The notes beneath the pieces are model-generated. The model saw only the letters and a list, made by a program, of their open reading frames with translations. It ran no database searches and was not told the origin of the DNA. The position numbers and the translations under genes are program-made. From positions 35,678 through 99,677 of the forward strand of contig NZ_SSMW01000121.1 of NCBI RefSeq assembly GCF_004799405.1: a stretch of 64,000 nt of DNA. Reading direction: 5' to 3'. Shown here one piece after another: positions 35,790 through 44,924 of the stretch. The number at the start of each line of letters is the position of its first letter. The stretch's first letter is position 1. The stretch is from Bradyrhizobium sp. Its GTDB lineage: Bacteria; Pseudomonadota; Alphaproteobacteria; Rhizobiales; Xanthobacteraceae.

Positions 35790-35942
35790 ATGGCCGCTAT
35801 CGCACAGGCATTGTCACGGGCGTTACAATCAGTCGATGAAATCGAAACTCTGAAGCAAATTGCGCTGTTTTGCGGGGCTGGCCTCCTGGTCACTCTGCTG
35901 TGCCTGACCTATGGGTTGGACCTCAGCCCGGGCTTCTTCTGA
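35790..35942 (+). CDS. Small membrane protein, conserved-type in Bradyrhizobium
   Basis: Protein of 50 residues. An amphipathic N-terminus (MAAIAQALSRALQSVDEIET) is followed by one hydrophobic helix (IALFCGAGLLVTLLCLTYG) and ends DLSPGFF. The start at 35790 is set by GGGAG 6 bp upstream; the frame is open to 35760. Proteins with the same C-terminal 'GLDLS.GFF' pattern occur in many Bradyrhizobium genomes (from memory). The function is unknown. Confidence 0.6.
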   Translation: MAAIAQALSRALQSVDEIETLKQIALFCGAGLLVTLLCLTYGLDLSPGFF

Positions 35943-36016
35943 GGCGGCCGGCGGTTGCGCGTGCCGGAAATATTGTTGCATTGTCGCGGGGTCGCAAGCG
36001 ATTCGGGGGGGATATC

Positions 36017-36772
36017 ATGCGTCGTTCACTGGTTTTGACTGCCGTTTGCGCCATTGCCGGGTCAATCCAGGTTGCGGCGGCTGCCGATATGCCGACCAAG
36101 GCGCCGGTATATGCGCCGGTTCTCTATAGCTGGACGGGCTTTTATGTCGGCGGACAGGCAGGCGGAGGCTGGTTCACCAACCATGTGACCAATGGCCTGA
36201 ACCCCACCGATGGAACGGTCAATTTCCCACCGGGGTTTGTGCACAATGCCGTCCATGGCAGCGGCTGGCTGGGGGGCGGCTATGCCGGTTATAATTATCA
36301 GGTCAACCAGTTGGTCGTTGGCATTGATGGCGACTATTCGTGGGCTCACCTGACCGGATCTACTTCGGACATCGGCCCGACGGGATTCACCGACATTTCG
36401 CACGAAACGGTCAAATGGATTGCCACGGTGACCGGCCGTCTCGGCTACGCCGCGAACAACTGGATGTTTTTCGGCAAGGCCGGTTGGGCGTGGGCGGGCT
36501 TTAACGGAGTTTCATCGACCTTCAATCTCGCAGGTGCCAATACCAACAATGACACCAACGCCCAGACCCGAGACGGATGGACCGTCGGCACCGGCGTGGA
36601 ATGGGGCTTCGCCGAGCACTGGTCGGCCAAGCTGGAATACGACTACGTGAAGTTCATGACAGCCAACTACGTCAATACCGCCGTGAGCGTATCCGGTGCT
36701 GTCACGTTTCCGGGTCGGAGCGCCACGTCGAACCTCAGCATCGTCGAGCTGGGTGTTGCGTATCGGTTTTAG
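36017..36772 (+). CDS. Outer-membrane beta-barrel protein, Omp25/Omp31 type
   Basis: Protein of 251 residues with a signal peptide (about 1-23, ending VAAAAD). The mature chain starts with the rhizobial 'MPTKAPVYAP...YSWTGFYVGGQAGGGW' pattern (given in part). Alternating aromatic/polar strands make an eight-stranded barrel, and the C-terminus ends in the barrel signal Y-R-F. The start at 36017 follows GGGGGGAT. It is common in many copies in Bradyrhizobium. The role is an outer-membrane structural or porin-like protein. The frame is open further upstream but only as shadow. Confidence 0.9.
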   Translation: MRRSLVLTAVCAIAGSIQVAAAADMPTKAPVYAPVLYSWTGFYVGGQAGGGWFTNHVTNGLNPTDGTVNFPPGFVHNAVHGSGWLGGGYAGYNYQVNQLVVGIDGDYSWAHLTGSTSDIGPTGFTDISHETVKWIATVTGRLGYAANNWMFFGKAGWAWAGFNGVSSTFNLAGANTNNDTNAQTRDGWTVGTGVEWGFAEHWSAKLEYDYVKFMTANYVNTAVSVSGAVTFPGRSATSNLSIVELGVAYRF

Positions 36773-36809
36773 CCAGGCGGCTCAATTGACTTGAACATCC
36801 GCGACGCCA

Positions 36810-37550
36810 TCACCCGGCAAAGAAATCGACGACACCTGTCTCCAGACTGTACATCGCGCCGGCGATTTTGATGGCGCCATTGGACTCCATTGCGGCCAGC
36901 ACAGGACTGTCCTTGCGAATGTCAGCCATTGTAATTTCCACGTTCTTCCGGGCGACGGCGTCAACAAATGCGTAATTCTTCGACGTCCTCTCGCCAGTGT
37001 ACGGTGTCGCCGCTACCGCGGGCTTGATTTTCGCCAACAAGCCCGTGAGGTTGCCGAGCTCGGCGTTGTCAATTGCGCCCTTAATCGCGCCGCACGCGGT
37101 ATGGCCCATGACCAGAACCACCTTGGCTCCCGACAATTTACAGGCGAATTCCATACTGCCAAGGATGTCGGGATTTTCGACATTGCCAGCCACTCGGCTG
37201 TTGAAGATGTCGCCAATGCGCAAGTCCAGGATCGTCTCCGCCGAAGCTCGCGAATCGATGCAGGTAAGCAGCACCGCAGCCGGATACTGACCTTTGGCGC
37301 TGGCGCGTTGCTGAGCCAGAACGTCGCGGTCTTCGCGCTTGCCGGAGTAGAAGCGCTTATTGCCCTTTTTCATCAATGCTAAAATCTCGTCCGGACTCAA
37401 CTTGTCGCGCTGGGCCCTGGTCAGTGCGGCTGCATGGGCGATGCCGCTGAACGCGCCGGCACCGACCAACGCCGTCGCAGCGATTGCGGCGGATGCTTTC
37501 AGGAAGCCCCGGCGATGGAGAGCGTCGAAGGGCAGGCACTCCGTGCACAT
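36810..37550 (-). CDS. Beta-class carbonic anhydrase with a Tat-like signal peptide
   Basis: Zinc enzyme of 246 residues that interconverts CO2 and bicarbonate. Zinc ligands are Cys97 (CIDSR, with the Asp99-Arg101 dyad), His150 and Cys153 (HTACGA). The N-terminus carries an arginine pair at 13-14 (RRGFLK) and a hydrophobic stretch ending AHAA, a twin-arginine export signal, so it is likely periplasmic. Most bacterial beta-CAs are cytoplasmic. The start at 37550 is set by AGAGGAAG; the frame is open 33 codons further upstream. It is separated from glgA by a 233-bp region. Confidence 0.88.
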   Translation of the reverse strand: MCTECLPFDALHRRGFLKASAAIAATALVGAGAFSGIAHAAALTRAQRDKLSPDEILALMKKGNKRFYSGKREDRDVLAQQRASAKGQYPAAVLLTCIDSRASAETILDLRIGDIFNSRVAGNVENPDILGSMEFACKLSGAKVVLVMGHTACGAIKGAIDNAELGNLTGLLAKIKPAVAATPYTGERTSKNYAFVDAVARKNVEITMADIRKDSPVLAAMESNGAIKIAGAMYSLETGVVDFFAG

Positions 37551-37783
37551 GCAATACTTCCTCTCCCCAGATGTGTTCTCGCCTACAACGATAGCACGCG
37601 ACGGCATGTCGCGGAAGCCATAAGCCCGCGGTGCGTCCAACGTTGGCAACCTTTAAAGGCAACCTCGGGGTCTGCTTCTGGCATGTCGCGCCATTTCGCT
37701 GCGCGGTGCGGTCGCTATCGGGGCTTGGCGGACATCGGGCAAGCGGAAGAGACACGGACCGCGCATTCCTGCAACATTCGAGC
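37551..37783. other. Intergenic region between glgA and the carbonic anhydrase
   Basis: Noncoding stretch with the carbonic anhydrase ribosome site at its left end. The part at about 37667-37745 has the look of the dispersed 'GTCTGCTTCTGGCATG...GCGGACAT' repeats common in rhizobial intergenic DNA, recognised only from memory. No terminator with a T-tract is visible after glgA. Confidence 0.3.
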
Positions 37784-39244
37784 TCACACGGCCTGACGCG
37801 CTTTGGCAAGCTGACGATACAGGCTGGCATACTGGCTGGCCCGATGATGCCACGACACATCCACAGCCATACCGTTCTGCTGTATTTGATGCCAAACGGC
37901 TCTGTTTCGGAACAGGGCATGCGCGCGGCGAAGCGCATCGGTGAGGGTTTGGGTCGTGACGGGTTCGAATTCTATGCCGGTCGCCGTGTTACCGAAGATA
38001 TTTGGTTCATCCGCATCAACCACCGTGTCAGCCAGTCCACCAACGCGCGATACGATCGGAACCGCGCCATATCTCAACGCACAAAGTTGGGTAAGGCCGC
38101 ACGGTTCAAACCGCGATGGCACCACAAGCGCATCCGCGCCTGCCTGGATCAGATGTGCAAGACTCTCGTCATAGCCGATCCACACGCCGATCTGTGCCGG
38201 ATCGGCTTCTGCAGCCGCCCGGTAGCGATTTTGCAGCTCCGGATCTCCACTTCCCAGTACCGCTATTTGTATGTGCTCGCTCAATACCGCGGGCAGGCTC
38301 TCCAGCAGGAGGTCGAGTCCCTTTTGCCAGGACATTCGGCTGATAACGCCGAGCAGGAAAGCTTCCGGGTCGGCGCGAAGACCCAATCGTTCTTGCAGTG
38401 CGACTTTGTTGATCGCCCGATTCTCCAATCTGTCTGCGTCAAAGGATGACGCGATGTGGGGATCTGTGGCGGGATTCCAGACCGAGGTATCGATGCCGTT
38501 GAGGATTCCGCTTAAGATGTCCGCTCGGCCGCGCAGCAGGCCGTCGAGGCCCATGCCATGCTGGGGCCGCTGGATTTCCAGCGCATAGGTCGGTGACACC
38601 GTCGTGATCCGGTCCGCAAACCGGAGCCCGGCCTTTAAAAATCCGATAGACCCGTAATATTCGACCCCATCGACGGTGAAAGAGTCTGGCGGCAATCCGA
38701 TTTCGTTCAACAGCTCGCGGGGAAACTGCCCTTGATAGGCTAGGTTATGAACGGTCATCACCGTACCCGGCCGCGGCCGGTCGCTGTAATGCAAATAGGC
38801 ATGGGTCAGCCCCGCCTGCCAGTCGTGCGCGTGCACGATGTCAGGTGCAAACGCCGGAATGGATCCTTGACCGATATCGGCGGCTATCCGCCCCAGGGCG
38901 GCGAAACGGATCGCGTTGTCCGGCCAGTCAGCGCCATCAGGCGACGAATAGGGATTTCCCGGACGTGCAAAAAGATGCGCGGCGTCCAGCACGAACAGCT
39001 CGATGCCCGCGCAGGATCCGCTCAAGACGCGAGCCGGCCCGCCATGGAAATTCGACAGATCAAGAACTTCTTCAGCCGTTTCCAACGCGCTTGTGACAGC
39101 GGGATATCCGGGTATGAGGGTGCGCGTCTCAATTTCTTGCGCCTTTAGAGCGATGGGAAGAGCGCCGACCACATCGGCGAGGCCGCCTGTCTTGACGATC
39201 GGGTAGAGTTCCGAAGCCACCGAAAGAACGCGAATCGAACTCAT
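37784..39244 (-). CDS. glgA: Glycogen synthase (ADP-glucose type)
   Basis: GT5-family glycosyltransferase of 486 residues that extends glycogen from ADP-glucose. The ADP-glucose site motif KTGGL is at residues 18-22 after [10 protein letters not shown]. '[11 protein letters not shown]' and the C-terminal '[18 protein letters not shown]' donor loop are intact. The start at 39244 overlaps the glgC stop by 4 bp; the longer open frame upstream is only the glgC shadow. With glgC it forms a glycogen operon; no glgB, glgX or glgP is in the window. Confidence 0.93.
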   Translation of the reverse strand: MSSIRVLSVASELYPIVKTGGLADVVGALPIALKAQEIETRTLIPGYPAVTSALETAEEVLDLSNFHGGPARVLSGSCAGIELFVLDAAHLFARPGNPYSSPDGADWPDNAIRFAALGRIAADIGQGSIPAFAPDIVHAHDWQAGLTHAYLHYSDRPRPGTVMTVHNLAYQGQFPRELLNEIGLPPDSFTVDGVEYYGSIGFLKAGLRFADRITTVSPTYALEIQRPQHGMGLDGLLRGRADILSGILNGIDTSVWNPATDPHIASSFDADRLENRAINKVALQERLGLRADPEAFLLGVISRMSWQKGLDLLLESLPAVLSEHIQIAVLGSGDPELQNRYRAAAEADPAQIGVWIGYDESLAHLIQAGADALVVPSRFEPCGLTQLCALRYGAVPIVSRVGGLADTVVDADEPNIFGNTATGIEFEPVTTQTLTDALRRAHALFRNRAVWHQIQQNGMAVDVSWHHRASQYASLYRQLAKARQAV

Positions 39245-40503
39245 ACCGCGAGGCCGTCGATCATCGCCTGCGTGATCAGACAGATGCCTCGTTCCGTGAT
39301 GCGAAATCTTTTCGCGTCGTGACCGGGATCTTCTCCCACCACCAAGCCTTCCGGAATCCGCACGCCGCGGTCGATGACGACGTTCGCCAGTCGAACATTC
39401 CGGCCGACGTCGACATAGGGCAGGATCACGGCGTTTTCGACCCTGGAATAGGAATGCAGGTGCACGCCGGTGAAAAGCAGGGAACGACGTAACGCTGCGC
39501 CGGATATGATGCATCCTCCCGACACCAGCGATGCGACCGCCTCGCCGCGGCGGCCCTCTTCATCGTGGACGAATTTCGCCGGGGGTGTGATTTCGGCGTG
39601 AGTCCAGATCGGCCATGAGCGATCGTGAAGATCGAGTTCGGGCAGAATATCGGTGAGGTCGATGTTGGAAGCCCAATAGGCGTCTACCGTTCCGACGTCC
39701 CGCCAGTAGCTGCGCGGGTCGTCGCCGGACCGGACGCAGGAACGGCTGAACTGATGCGCCACGGCCCGGCCGTGCTTGACGATATGAGGGATGATGTCCT
39801 TGCCGAAATCATGGCTCGAATGCGGATCGTTGGCGTCTCGCTGCAGCTCGTCGAAAAGAAATTTAGTGTCGAATACATAGATCCCCATGCTGGCCAGCGA
39901 GTAGTCGGGTTTGCCCGGCATGGCGGGAGGATCCGCCGGCTTTTCCAGGAAACTCTGGATCACATCCTTGTCGTCGACGTGCATGATGCCAAAGCCGCTC
40001 GATTCCGATCGCGGCATTTCGAGACAGCCGACGGTGACGTCCGCACCCTGGTCGACGTGCTGCTGCAGCATGAATTCATAGTCCATCTTGTAGACATGGT
40101 CGCCTGCCAGAACCACGATGAACCTCGCCCCATAGCCCTCGATGATATCGATATTCTGGTAGACGGCGTCCGCCGTGCCCAGGTACCAGGTGGTTTCGGA
40201 GACCCGCTGGCTGGCGGGCAGAATGTCAAAACTCTCGTTGCGTTCGGGCCGAAAGAAGTTCCAGCCCATCTGCAGGTGCCGAATGAGGCTATGGGCCTTG
40301 TATTGCGTGGCGACCGCGATCCGGCGGATGCCGGAGTTCATGGCGTTCGACAGCGCGAAATCGATAATGCGCGACTTGCCGCCAAAATAAACCGCCGGTT
40401 TGGCGCGCCGATCGGTTAGTTCCATCAGCCGGCTACCGCGCCCGCCGGCAAGGACAAAGGCGATGGCGTGACGCGCGAGAGGTTCGTTTCCGTCAACCCG
40501 CAT
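39241..40503 (-). CDS. glgC: Glucose-1-phosphate adenylyltransferase
   Basis: Enzyme of 420 residues that makes ADP-glucose from ATP and glucose-1-phosphate, the committed step of glycogen synthesis. The N-terminal pyrophosphorylase motif '[20 protein letters not shown]' is at about 16-35, followed by the Asp-containing '[12 protein letters not shown]' and the allosteric/sugar site 'EKPADPP'. The C-terminal part is the left-handed beta-helix. The ribosome site CAGGAGAAA precedes it. Two near-identical 15-bp direct repeats lie 46-105 bp upstream. Confidence 0.95.
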   Translation of the reverse strand: MRVDGNEPLARHAIAFVLAGGRGSRLMELTDRRAKPAVYFGGKSRIIDFALSNAMNSGIRRIAVATQYKAHSLIRHLQMGWNFFRPERNESFDILPASQRVSETTWYLGTADAVYQNIDIIEGYGARFIVVLAGDHVYKMDYEFMLQQHVDQGADVTVGCLEMPRSESSGFGIMHVDDKDVIQSFLEKPADPPAMPGKPDYSLASMGIYVFDTKFLFDELQRDANDPHSSHDFGKDIIPHIVKHGRAVAHQFSRSCVRSGDDPRSYWRDVGTVDAYWASNIDLTDILPELDLHDRSWPIWTHAEITPPAKFVHDEEGRRGEAVASLVSGGCIISGAALRRSLLFTGVHLHSYSRVENAVILPYVDVGRNVRLANVVIDRGVRIPEGLVVGEDPGHDAKRFRITERGICLITQAMIDGLAV

Positions 40504-40548
40504 GATGTTTCTCCTGCTCTCAGCACGGGAATGTTTATCAATTTCACT

Positions 40549-40608
40549 GGTCGCAGTTTACCGCGGGTCATCCACCGCTATTTGAACAGTACCGGTCGCA
40601 TTCTACCG
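40549..40608. promoter_or_regulatory. Pair of 15-bp direct repeats upstream of glgC
   Basis: GGTCGCAGTTTACCG (40549-40563) and GGTCGCATTCTACCG (40594-40608) match at 13 of 15 positions and start 45 bp apart, roughly four helical turns. They lie in the 288-bp divergent region between glgC and the MFS gene. This spacing suits a regulator binding twice on one DNA face. No known site is recognised; the rest of the region shows only the ribosome site AAGGAGG near 40779. Confidence 0.4.
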
Positions 40609-40791
40609 GCTCGCCCATGGCGGCGATACCCGTAGGGCAACAACGAAGCAGCAAATACGGGTTGCCGCAGCGCATCAATTCATCCCCATCATGTAATTGA
40701 AAAATGCCTTTGCGCGTTGAAGCGGAGAGCGTCATAGTTACGCAAAACCAGCTCGCTTCAAAGGCGGCAGACTTTGCAAGGAGGCAGCGCC

Positions 40792-42116
40792 ATGGACGAT
40801 GTAGAAGAGCGCGTTATCGGCAAAGTGATGCGGCGACTGATTCCATTTCTGATCCTTTGCTATTTCGTTGCCTACCTCGACCGCGTCAATGTGAGCTTCG
40901 CCAAGCTGCACATGAACCAGGCGCTCGGTTTCAGCGAGGCCGCCTTCGGACTGGGCGCCGGACTGTTTTTCATTGCGTATTTCCTGTTTGAGGTCCCCTC
41001 CAACCTCTTCCTGGAGCGCGTCGGGGCGCGGATATGGATTGCCCGCATCATGATCACCTGGGGGATCGTCTCGGCGGCGTTCGCCTTTATCCCGTCGATT
41101 TCCAACGCGACGGGAGCCTCGCATGAAACGGTTTTCTACACCCTGCGTTTGCTGCTCGGCGGATGCGAGGCGGGCTTCTTCCCCGGCATCATCTTTTATC
41201 TGACCTTGTGGTTCCCGGCGGTCTACCGCGCGCGCGTCATCAGCTTCTTCATGCTGGCAATTCCGATTTCGTCCATTGTCGGATCCCGATCTCCGGTCTG
41301 TTGCTCAACCTGACCGGCTGGGGACTGGACGGCTGGCAATGGCTGTTCATTCTTGAAGCGTTGCCGTCGATCCTGGTCGGGCTCGCAGTATTGTTCTATC
41401 TGACCGACTTTCCGAGCCAGGCTCGCTGGCTGCAACCCGAAGAGGTTGCATGGCTGGAGAATGTTCAAGCGACCGAGAAAAAGAACAAGGAGAAGGTCGA
41501 ACACCTCTCCCTGTTTCAGGCACTTACCGACGTACGCATCCTGCTGTGCGCTCTGGTGTACTTCTGCCTGAATGCGGCGAGCTATGGCGTTGCATTCTTT
41601 CTGCCGACCATCATCAAGAACTTTGGCGTGAGCGATAGCCAGACCGGCCTGTTGGCTGCATTGCCTTTCGTTTTTGGCGCGGTCGGTATGGTGTTGCTGG
41701 GCCGGCACTCCGATCGCACCATGGAGCGAAAGGGCCACGTCGCCGTGGCGCTGCTGATGGCCGCGTTCGGGATCGGACTCTCCGGGCTTGTTTCCAATCC
41801 CATCGTCGTTATGGCGTTGCTCTGCTTCGCGCAGATCGGCGTGTCCGCGGTGCCACCGATGTTCTGGCCGCTGCCGGCAAGCTTTCTGACCGGCGCGTCG
41901 GCCGCCGCCGGAATCGCGGCAATCAACTCGCTGGGCAATCTGTCCGGCTTCGCTGGTCCATATGCCATGGGTTATCTGAAGGACCTCACCGGAGACTTCA
42001 CGGCGGGACTGCTCCTGCTCGCCGGATGCTCGTTGGTAGGCGCGATTGTTGCCATCAGCTTGCGCATTGACGTGAGGCGCGAGCAGGTTTCGGAACAGGT
42101 CGCGCTGGCGCATTGA
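40792..42116 (+). pseudogene. MFS transporter, ACS family, disrupted by one frameshift
   Basis: Reads as a major-facilitator permease of the anion:cation symporter (organic acid) family. The start at 40792 follows AAGGAGG. The first frame carries 'YFVAYLDRVNVSFAKLHM' and helices 1-5, then ends early at 41313. At about 41281-41290 ('GGATCCCGATCTCC') one base appears to be missing; the -1 frame continues with 'PISGLLLNLTGWGLDGWQWLF' (given in part) through helices 6-12 to the TGA at 42114. Inserting one base gives about 441 residues, the usual family length. All other motifs are intact, so the break is recent or a sequencing error. Substrate: probably an aromatic or sugar acid. Confidence 0.75.
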
Positions 42117-42368
42117 TCCGAATGCGTCCAGATGCGTCCAGGTGAATCGAGATTGCGATGAACCCGCGCATCGGTTGCGCCGCTCCCTCGACTTCGGATC
42201 GTGGCCAACGCCATAAGCGTCACTTCCGTGAAAATGAAACCGCTAGCTGGCTCTGACGAATTTAAAATTCTATGTACCGCACATGGCAGGATGACCTATC
42301 CCCACAACAAATGCTCGAAGGGAGGCGATCAACGTCGATAACAAAGTTTGTTTAACAAGGAGGCGCAA
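42117..42368 (+). other. AT-richer intergenic region before the broken membrane-protein gene
   Basis: Stretch of 252 bp with clearly lower GC than the flanks, especially 42230-42360 (AAATGAAACC, TTTAAAATTC, GTTTGTTTAAC). A strong Shine-Dalgarno AAGGAGG at 42357-42363 ends it and points to the GTG at 42369. It may contain the promoter of that gene. No coding potential is seen. Confidence 0.35.
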
Positions 42369-42982
42369 GTGAGCTCTGATCTTAGATCGCGATGTTGCGG
42401 GGCGCTTTGGTGAAATGTCAGTGACTGAGGAACATCGTAAAAACAGCCGTGGCATATATTACGCCCTTGCACTTGCATTTGTTATTTGCCTCCCGGGCTC
42501 ACTGCTGGCGATCTTTAGCCATTTCCAGCCAACGGTGCTCCCTCGCGCTTTCGTCGAGGCCGTGTTTCCGTTGGCGATTCTGCCGGCCGAAAAGCAAATA
42601 ATTTTAGCGTTTGTATCGTCTGCAAAAATTGGAATTGATCCGGGTTTTTTTGATCGCATTGCTTTTTTCAACCAGCAGGTTTTCGTTGTTGCGCTTCTCT
42701 GTTTCTTGGGCGCGCACGCTTTATGCCGAGCCAGCTCTGCTAACTGCGCTGGTTTGTATTGTTGTGTTCGTTGCGTCCGTCGTCGCTCGGGAAACGTTTA
42801 TAGGCTTTCTGGCCACAGGTATTAACGAAATTAGCTCGAACCTGCCGACACAGGTCGCCATGTTTCATCTCTTGAGATTTATTGCTCCCGAGGGATTAGT
42901 TCTGTTTGGTTGCGGGATTGCCTTTGCAATGGCCCAGATAGCTCGGTTTATCTACAGACTTTTGACCAATGCCGCTCCTTGA
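42369..42982 (+). pseudogene. AT-rich multi-pass membrane protein gene with two frame breaks, unknown function
   Basis: An excellent Shine-Dalgarno (AAGGAGG, 5 bp spacing) precedes a GTG at 42369, but that frame stops at 42411 after 14 codons. The +1 frame from about 42383 reads LDRDVAGRFGEMSVTEEHR, then a hydrophobic helix (YYALALAFVICLPGSLLAIF), to about 42715. A second +1 shift then leads into another hydrophobic frame ending at 42982 (ALVCIVVFVASVVARETF; FHLLRFIAPEGLVLFG). Removing two bases would give about 203 residues with three to four helices. Alternatively ATG 42415 starts a shorter protein and the 14-codon frame is a leader. Base composition is unlike the neighbours, which suggests acquisition and decay. 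No family is recognised. Confidence 0.5.
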
Positions 42983-43019
42983 TTGCGATTGAATCGGCGA
43001 TGCTCATGTAAGGGGAGGC

Positions 43020-44009
43020 TCAGATGATCTCGATAGCGCCGCTCTTTACCGATCGCTGGATCGCCTCGAAGCTTCGGACGTTCGCGAGCATTTCATTTGA
43101 CGTGACCGGGTAGGGGGCCTGGCCCAGCGCGGCGCGGCCGAAGGCCTCGAGATTATCGCGCACCGATGGATGCGGCGGATAGAAAGCGGTCACCGGCGTT
43201 TGGTTCCGATGCAGGCTGGTGACATCCCAGCCCGTTGAATTTTCCGGGTGGCTGCGGTCGCGAATTTCCATCCAGCCTTTCGAGCCGAGCAGGGCAAGAC
43301 GTCCCATGAACGGCGTCGCCAGCACCGCGCCCAGCATGGCGGTGGCGCCGCTCTCGAAACCCATCGTGATCGACAGCGTATCGCCGTTCTCAAAATCGCT
43401 TCCCAATCTTGCCAGCCGCGCCCAGACCGAGGTCGGCCGTCCCAGCAACGCGATCGAGAGGTCGACCATATGGATGCCGGTGGCCGACAGCGGGCCGGCC
43501 GGGTTGGCGGTTTCGGACAAGCGCCAGTTATCGCGCGGCAATTTCAGAAATTTGTCCTGACTGAAATTGCCTTCCAGCATCAGCGGATTGCCGAATTCGC
43601 CTGCCGCAAATCGTTTGCGCATCTCGATGACCGCGGGCTCAAAACGCCGTTCGTGCCCGATGCCCAACTGGACGCCGGCTTGCCTGACGGCTGCAATGGC
43701 GGCTTCCACGTCGGCCGATGTCGTGCACAAAGGCTTCTCGCAGAACACATGACGTCCCGAACGCGCGGCAGCCACGATTTGTTCGGCGTGGCGCCCCTGT
43801 GGCGTGCAGAGAATGACCGCATCGATATCCGGATTGGCCAGCGCGTCCTCGAACCGCGGTGCCGTCGTGACGCCGAGCGCCGATGCGGCCGATCGCGCCG
43901 ACTCCAGGGGATCGACTGCCAGCATCGGGCTCACGATCCTGCTGTCCAGCAGGTTCTTGAGGATGGTCTGTCCCCACCAGCCGAGACCGATGATGGCCGC
44001 CCTGATCAT
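43020..44009 (-). CDS. Gfo/Idh/MocA family oxidoreductase
   Basis: NAD(P)-dependent dehydrogenase of 329 residues. The N-terminal Rossmann fold starts 'AAIIGLGWWGQTILKNL', and the 'EKPLCTT' motif carries the conserved Lys-Pro of the family at about residues 96-102. The C-terminal domain has 'GATAMLGAVLATPF'. It probably oxidises a sugar, inositol or other polyol derivative. It is the last gene of a minus-strand operon with a deacetylase-fold hydrolase and an LLM flavoprotein (gaps of about 20 bp). Confidence 0.87.
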   Translation of the reverse strand: MIRAAIIGLGWWGQTILKNLLDSRIVSPMLAVDPLESARSAASALGVTTAPRFEDALANPDIDAVILCTPQGRHAEQIVAAARSGRHVFCEKPLCTTSADVEAAIAAVRQAGVQLGIGHERRFEPAVIEMRKRFAAGEFGNPLMLEGNFSQDKFLKLPRDNWRLSETANPAGPLSATGIHMVDLSIALLGRPTSVWARLARLGSDFENGDTLSITMGFESGATAMLGAVLATPFMGRLALLGSKGWMEIRDRSHPENSTGWDVTSLHRNQTPVTAFYPPHPSVRDNLEAFGRAALGQAPYPVTSNEMLANVRSFEAIQRSVKSGAIEII

Positions 44010-44029
44010 GCGCCTTTTCCGTTTTGGGG

Positions 44030-44905
44030 TTAGGACTTCGGCATCGCGGCCCGATACCAGTCGCCGATCTCGCTTGCGGTCATCAGCGCGACGCCGTCAT
44101 GACCGATGACGTAGTCGAGCAAGGCTTCCAGGTATTTGATGCGGTGAGGGACTCCGGTGATGTAGGGGTGAATCGAGATCGCCATGATCCGCGCATTGGT
44201 GGCGCCCTCAAGGTACAGCCGGTCGAACTGATCGGTGCAGCGTTTGAGGAATTGCTCGGAAGAAAGGTGCTGCAGCGCGTGAATGACGATGTCGTTGGTT
44301 TCCACCGAATAGGGAATCGTCGTCACGGTGCCATGCGGGGTCGCGATATCCTGCGGCAGGTCGTCGATCACCCAGTCCGCCAGATAGTCGACGCCATTGA
44401 GGCGCAACAGATCGATGGTCTCCTCGGTTTCGGTCAAGCCCGGGCTTTCCCATGACCGTGGCGCCTTGCCGGTGAACCTGGCGATGGTTTCGATCGAGCG
44501 CTTGATGGCGTCGGCCTGGTTGTCGAGCTTGTGCATCGGGCCCTGAACGAATCCGTGCCCCATGAATTCGAAGCCGGCCTCCCGAGCCGCGGACGCGACC
44601 CGGGGGTAGGAGTTGCAGACGTTGGCATTCAGCGCCAGGGTCACCGGCATGTTGCGGTCGGTCAGCGCCTTGAATTGCCGCCAGAAGCCGGCGCGCATTC
44701 CGTATTCATGCCACGACCAGTTCGGCACATCGGGCAATAGCGGCTGGCCCATCGGCGGGCTCAGCACGGTTCGCGGCATCGCGTTCTCGATCCGCCATTC
44801 CTCGACGTTGAGGATGACCCATACCGCGAGCCGCTTGCCATCCGGCAGCAATAGCCGGGGACGATCGACTTGCGCCTGATAGGGAATGCGGTCGGTAAAG
44901 GCCAC
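44030..44905 (-). CDS. Polysaccharide deacetylase/PuuE-like hydrolase (NodB fold)
   Basis: Protein of 291 residues with the NodB/CE4 fold. The segments 'LNVEEWRIENAMPRTVL', 'PVTLALNANVCNSYP', 'EFMGHGFVQGPMHKL' and 'SWESPGLTETEETI' match the branch that includes allantoinase PuuE and cyclic-imide hydrolases. The usual metal-binding Asp-Asp and H-x3-H are replaced or only partly present ('GHGFVQGPMH' could give two His), so it may be metal-independent like PuuE. No signal peptide, so it acts in the cytoplasm. The context of a dehydrogenase and a flavin enzyme suggests hydrolysis of a small cyclic amide or similar compound. Confidence 0.78.
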   Translation of the reverse strand: MAFTDRIPYQAQVDRPRLLLPDGKRLAVWVILNVEEWRIENAMPRTVLSPPMGQPLLPDVPNWSWHEYGMRAGFWRQFKALTDRNMPVTLALNANVCNSYPRVASAAREAGFEFMGHGFVQGPMHKLDNQADAIKRSIETIARFTGKAPRSWESPGLTETEETIDLLRLNGVDYLADWVIDDLPQDIATPHGTVTTIPYSVETNDIVIHALQHLSSEQFLKRCTDQFDRLYLEGATNARIMAISIHPYITGVPHRIKYLEALLDYVIGHDGVALMTASEIGDWYRAAMPKS

Positions 44906-44924
44906 GATGTATTTCCTCGCCGGA

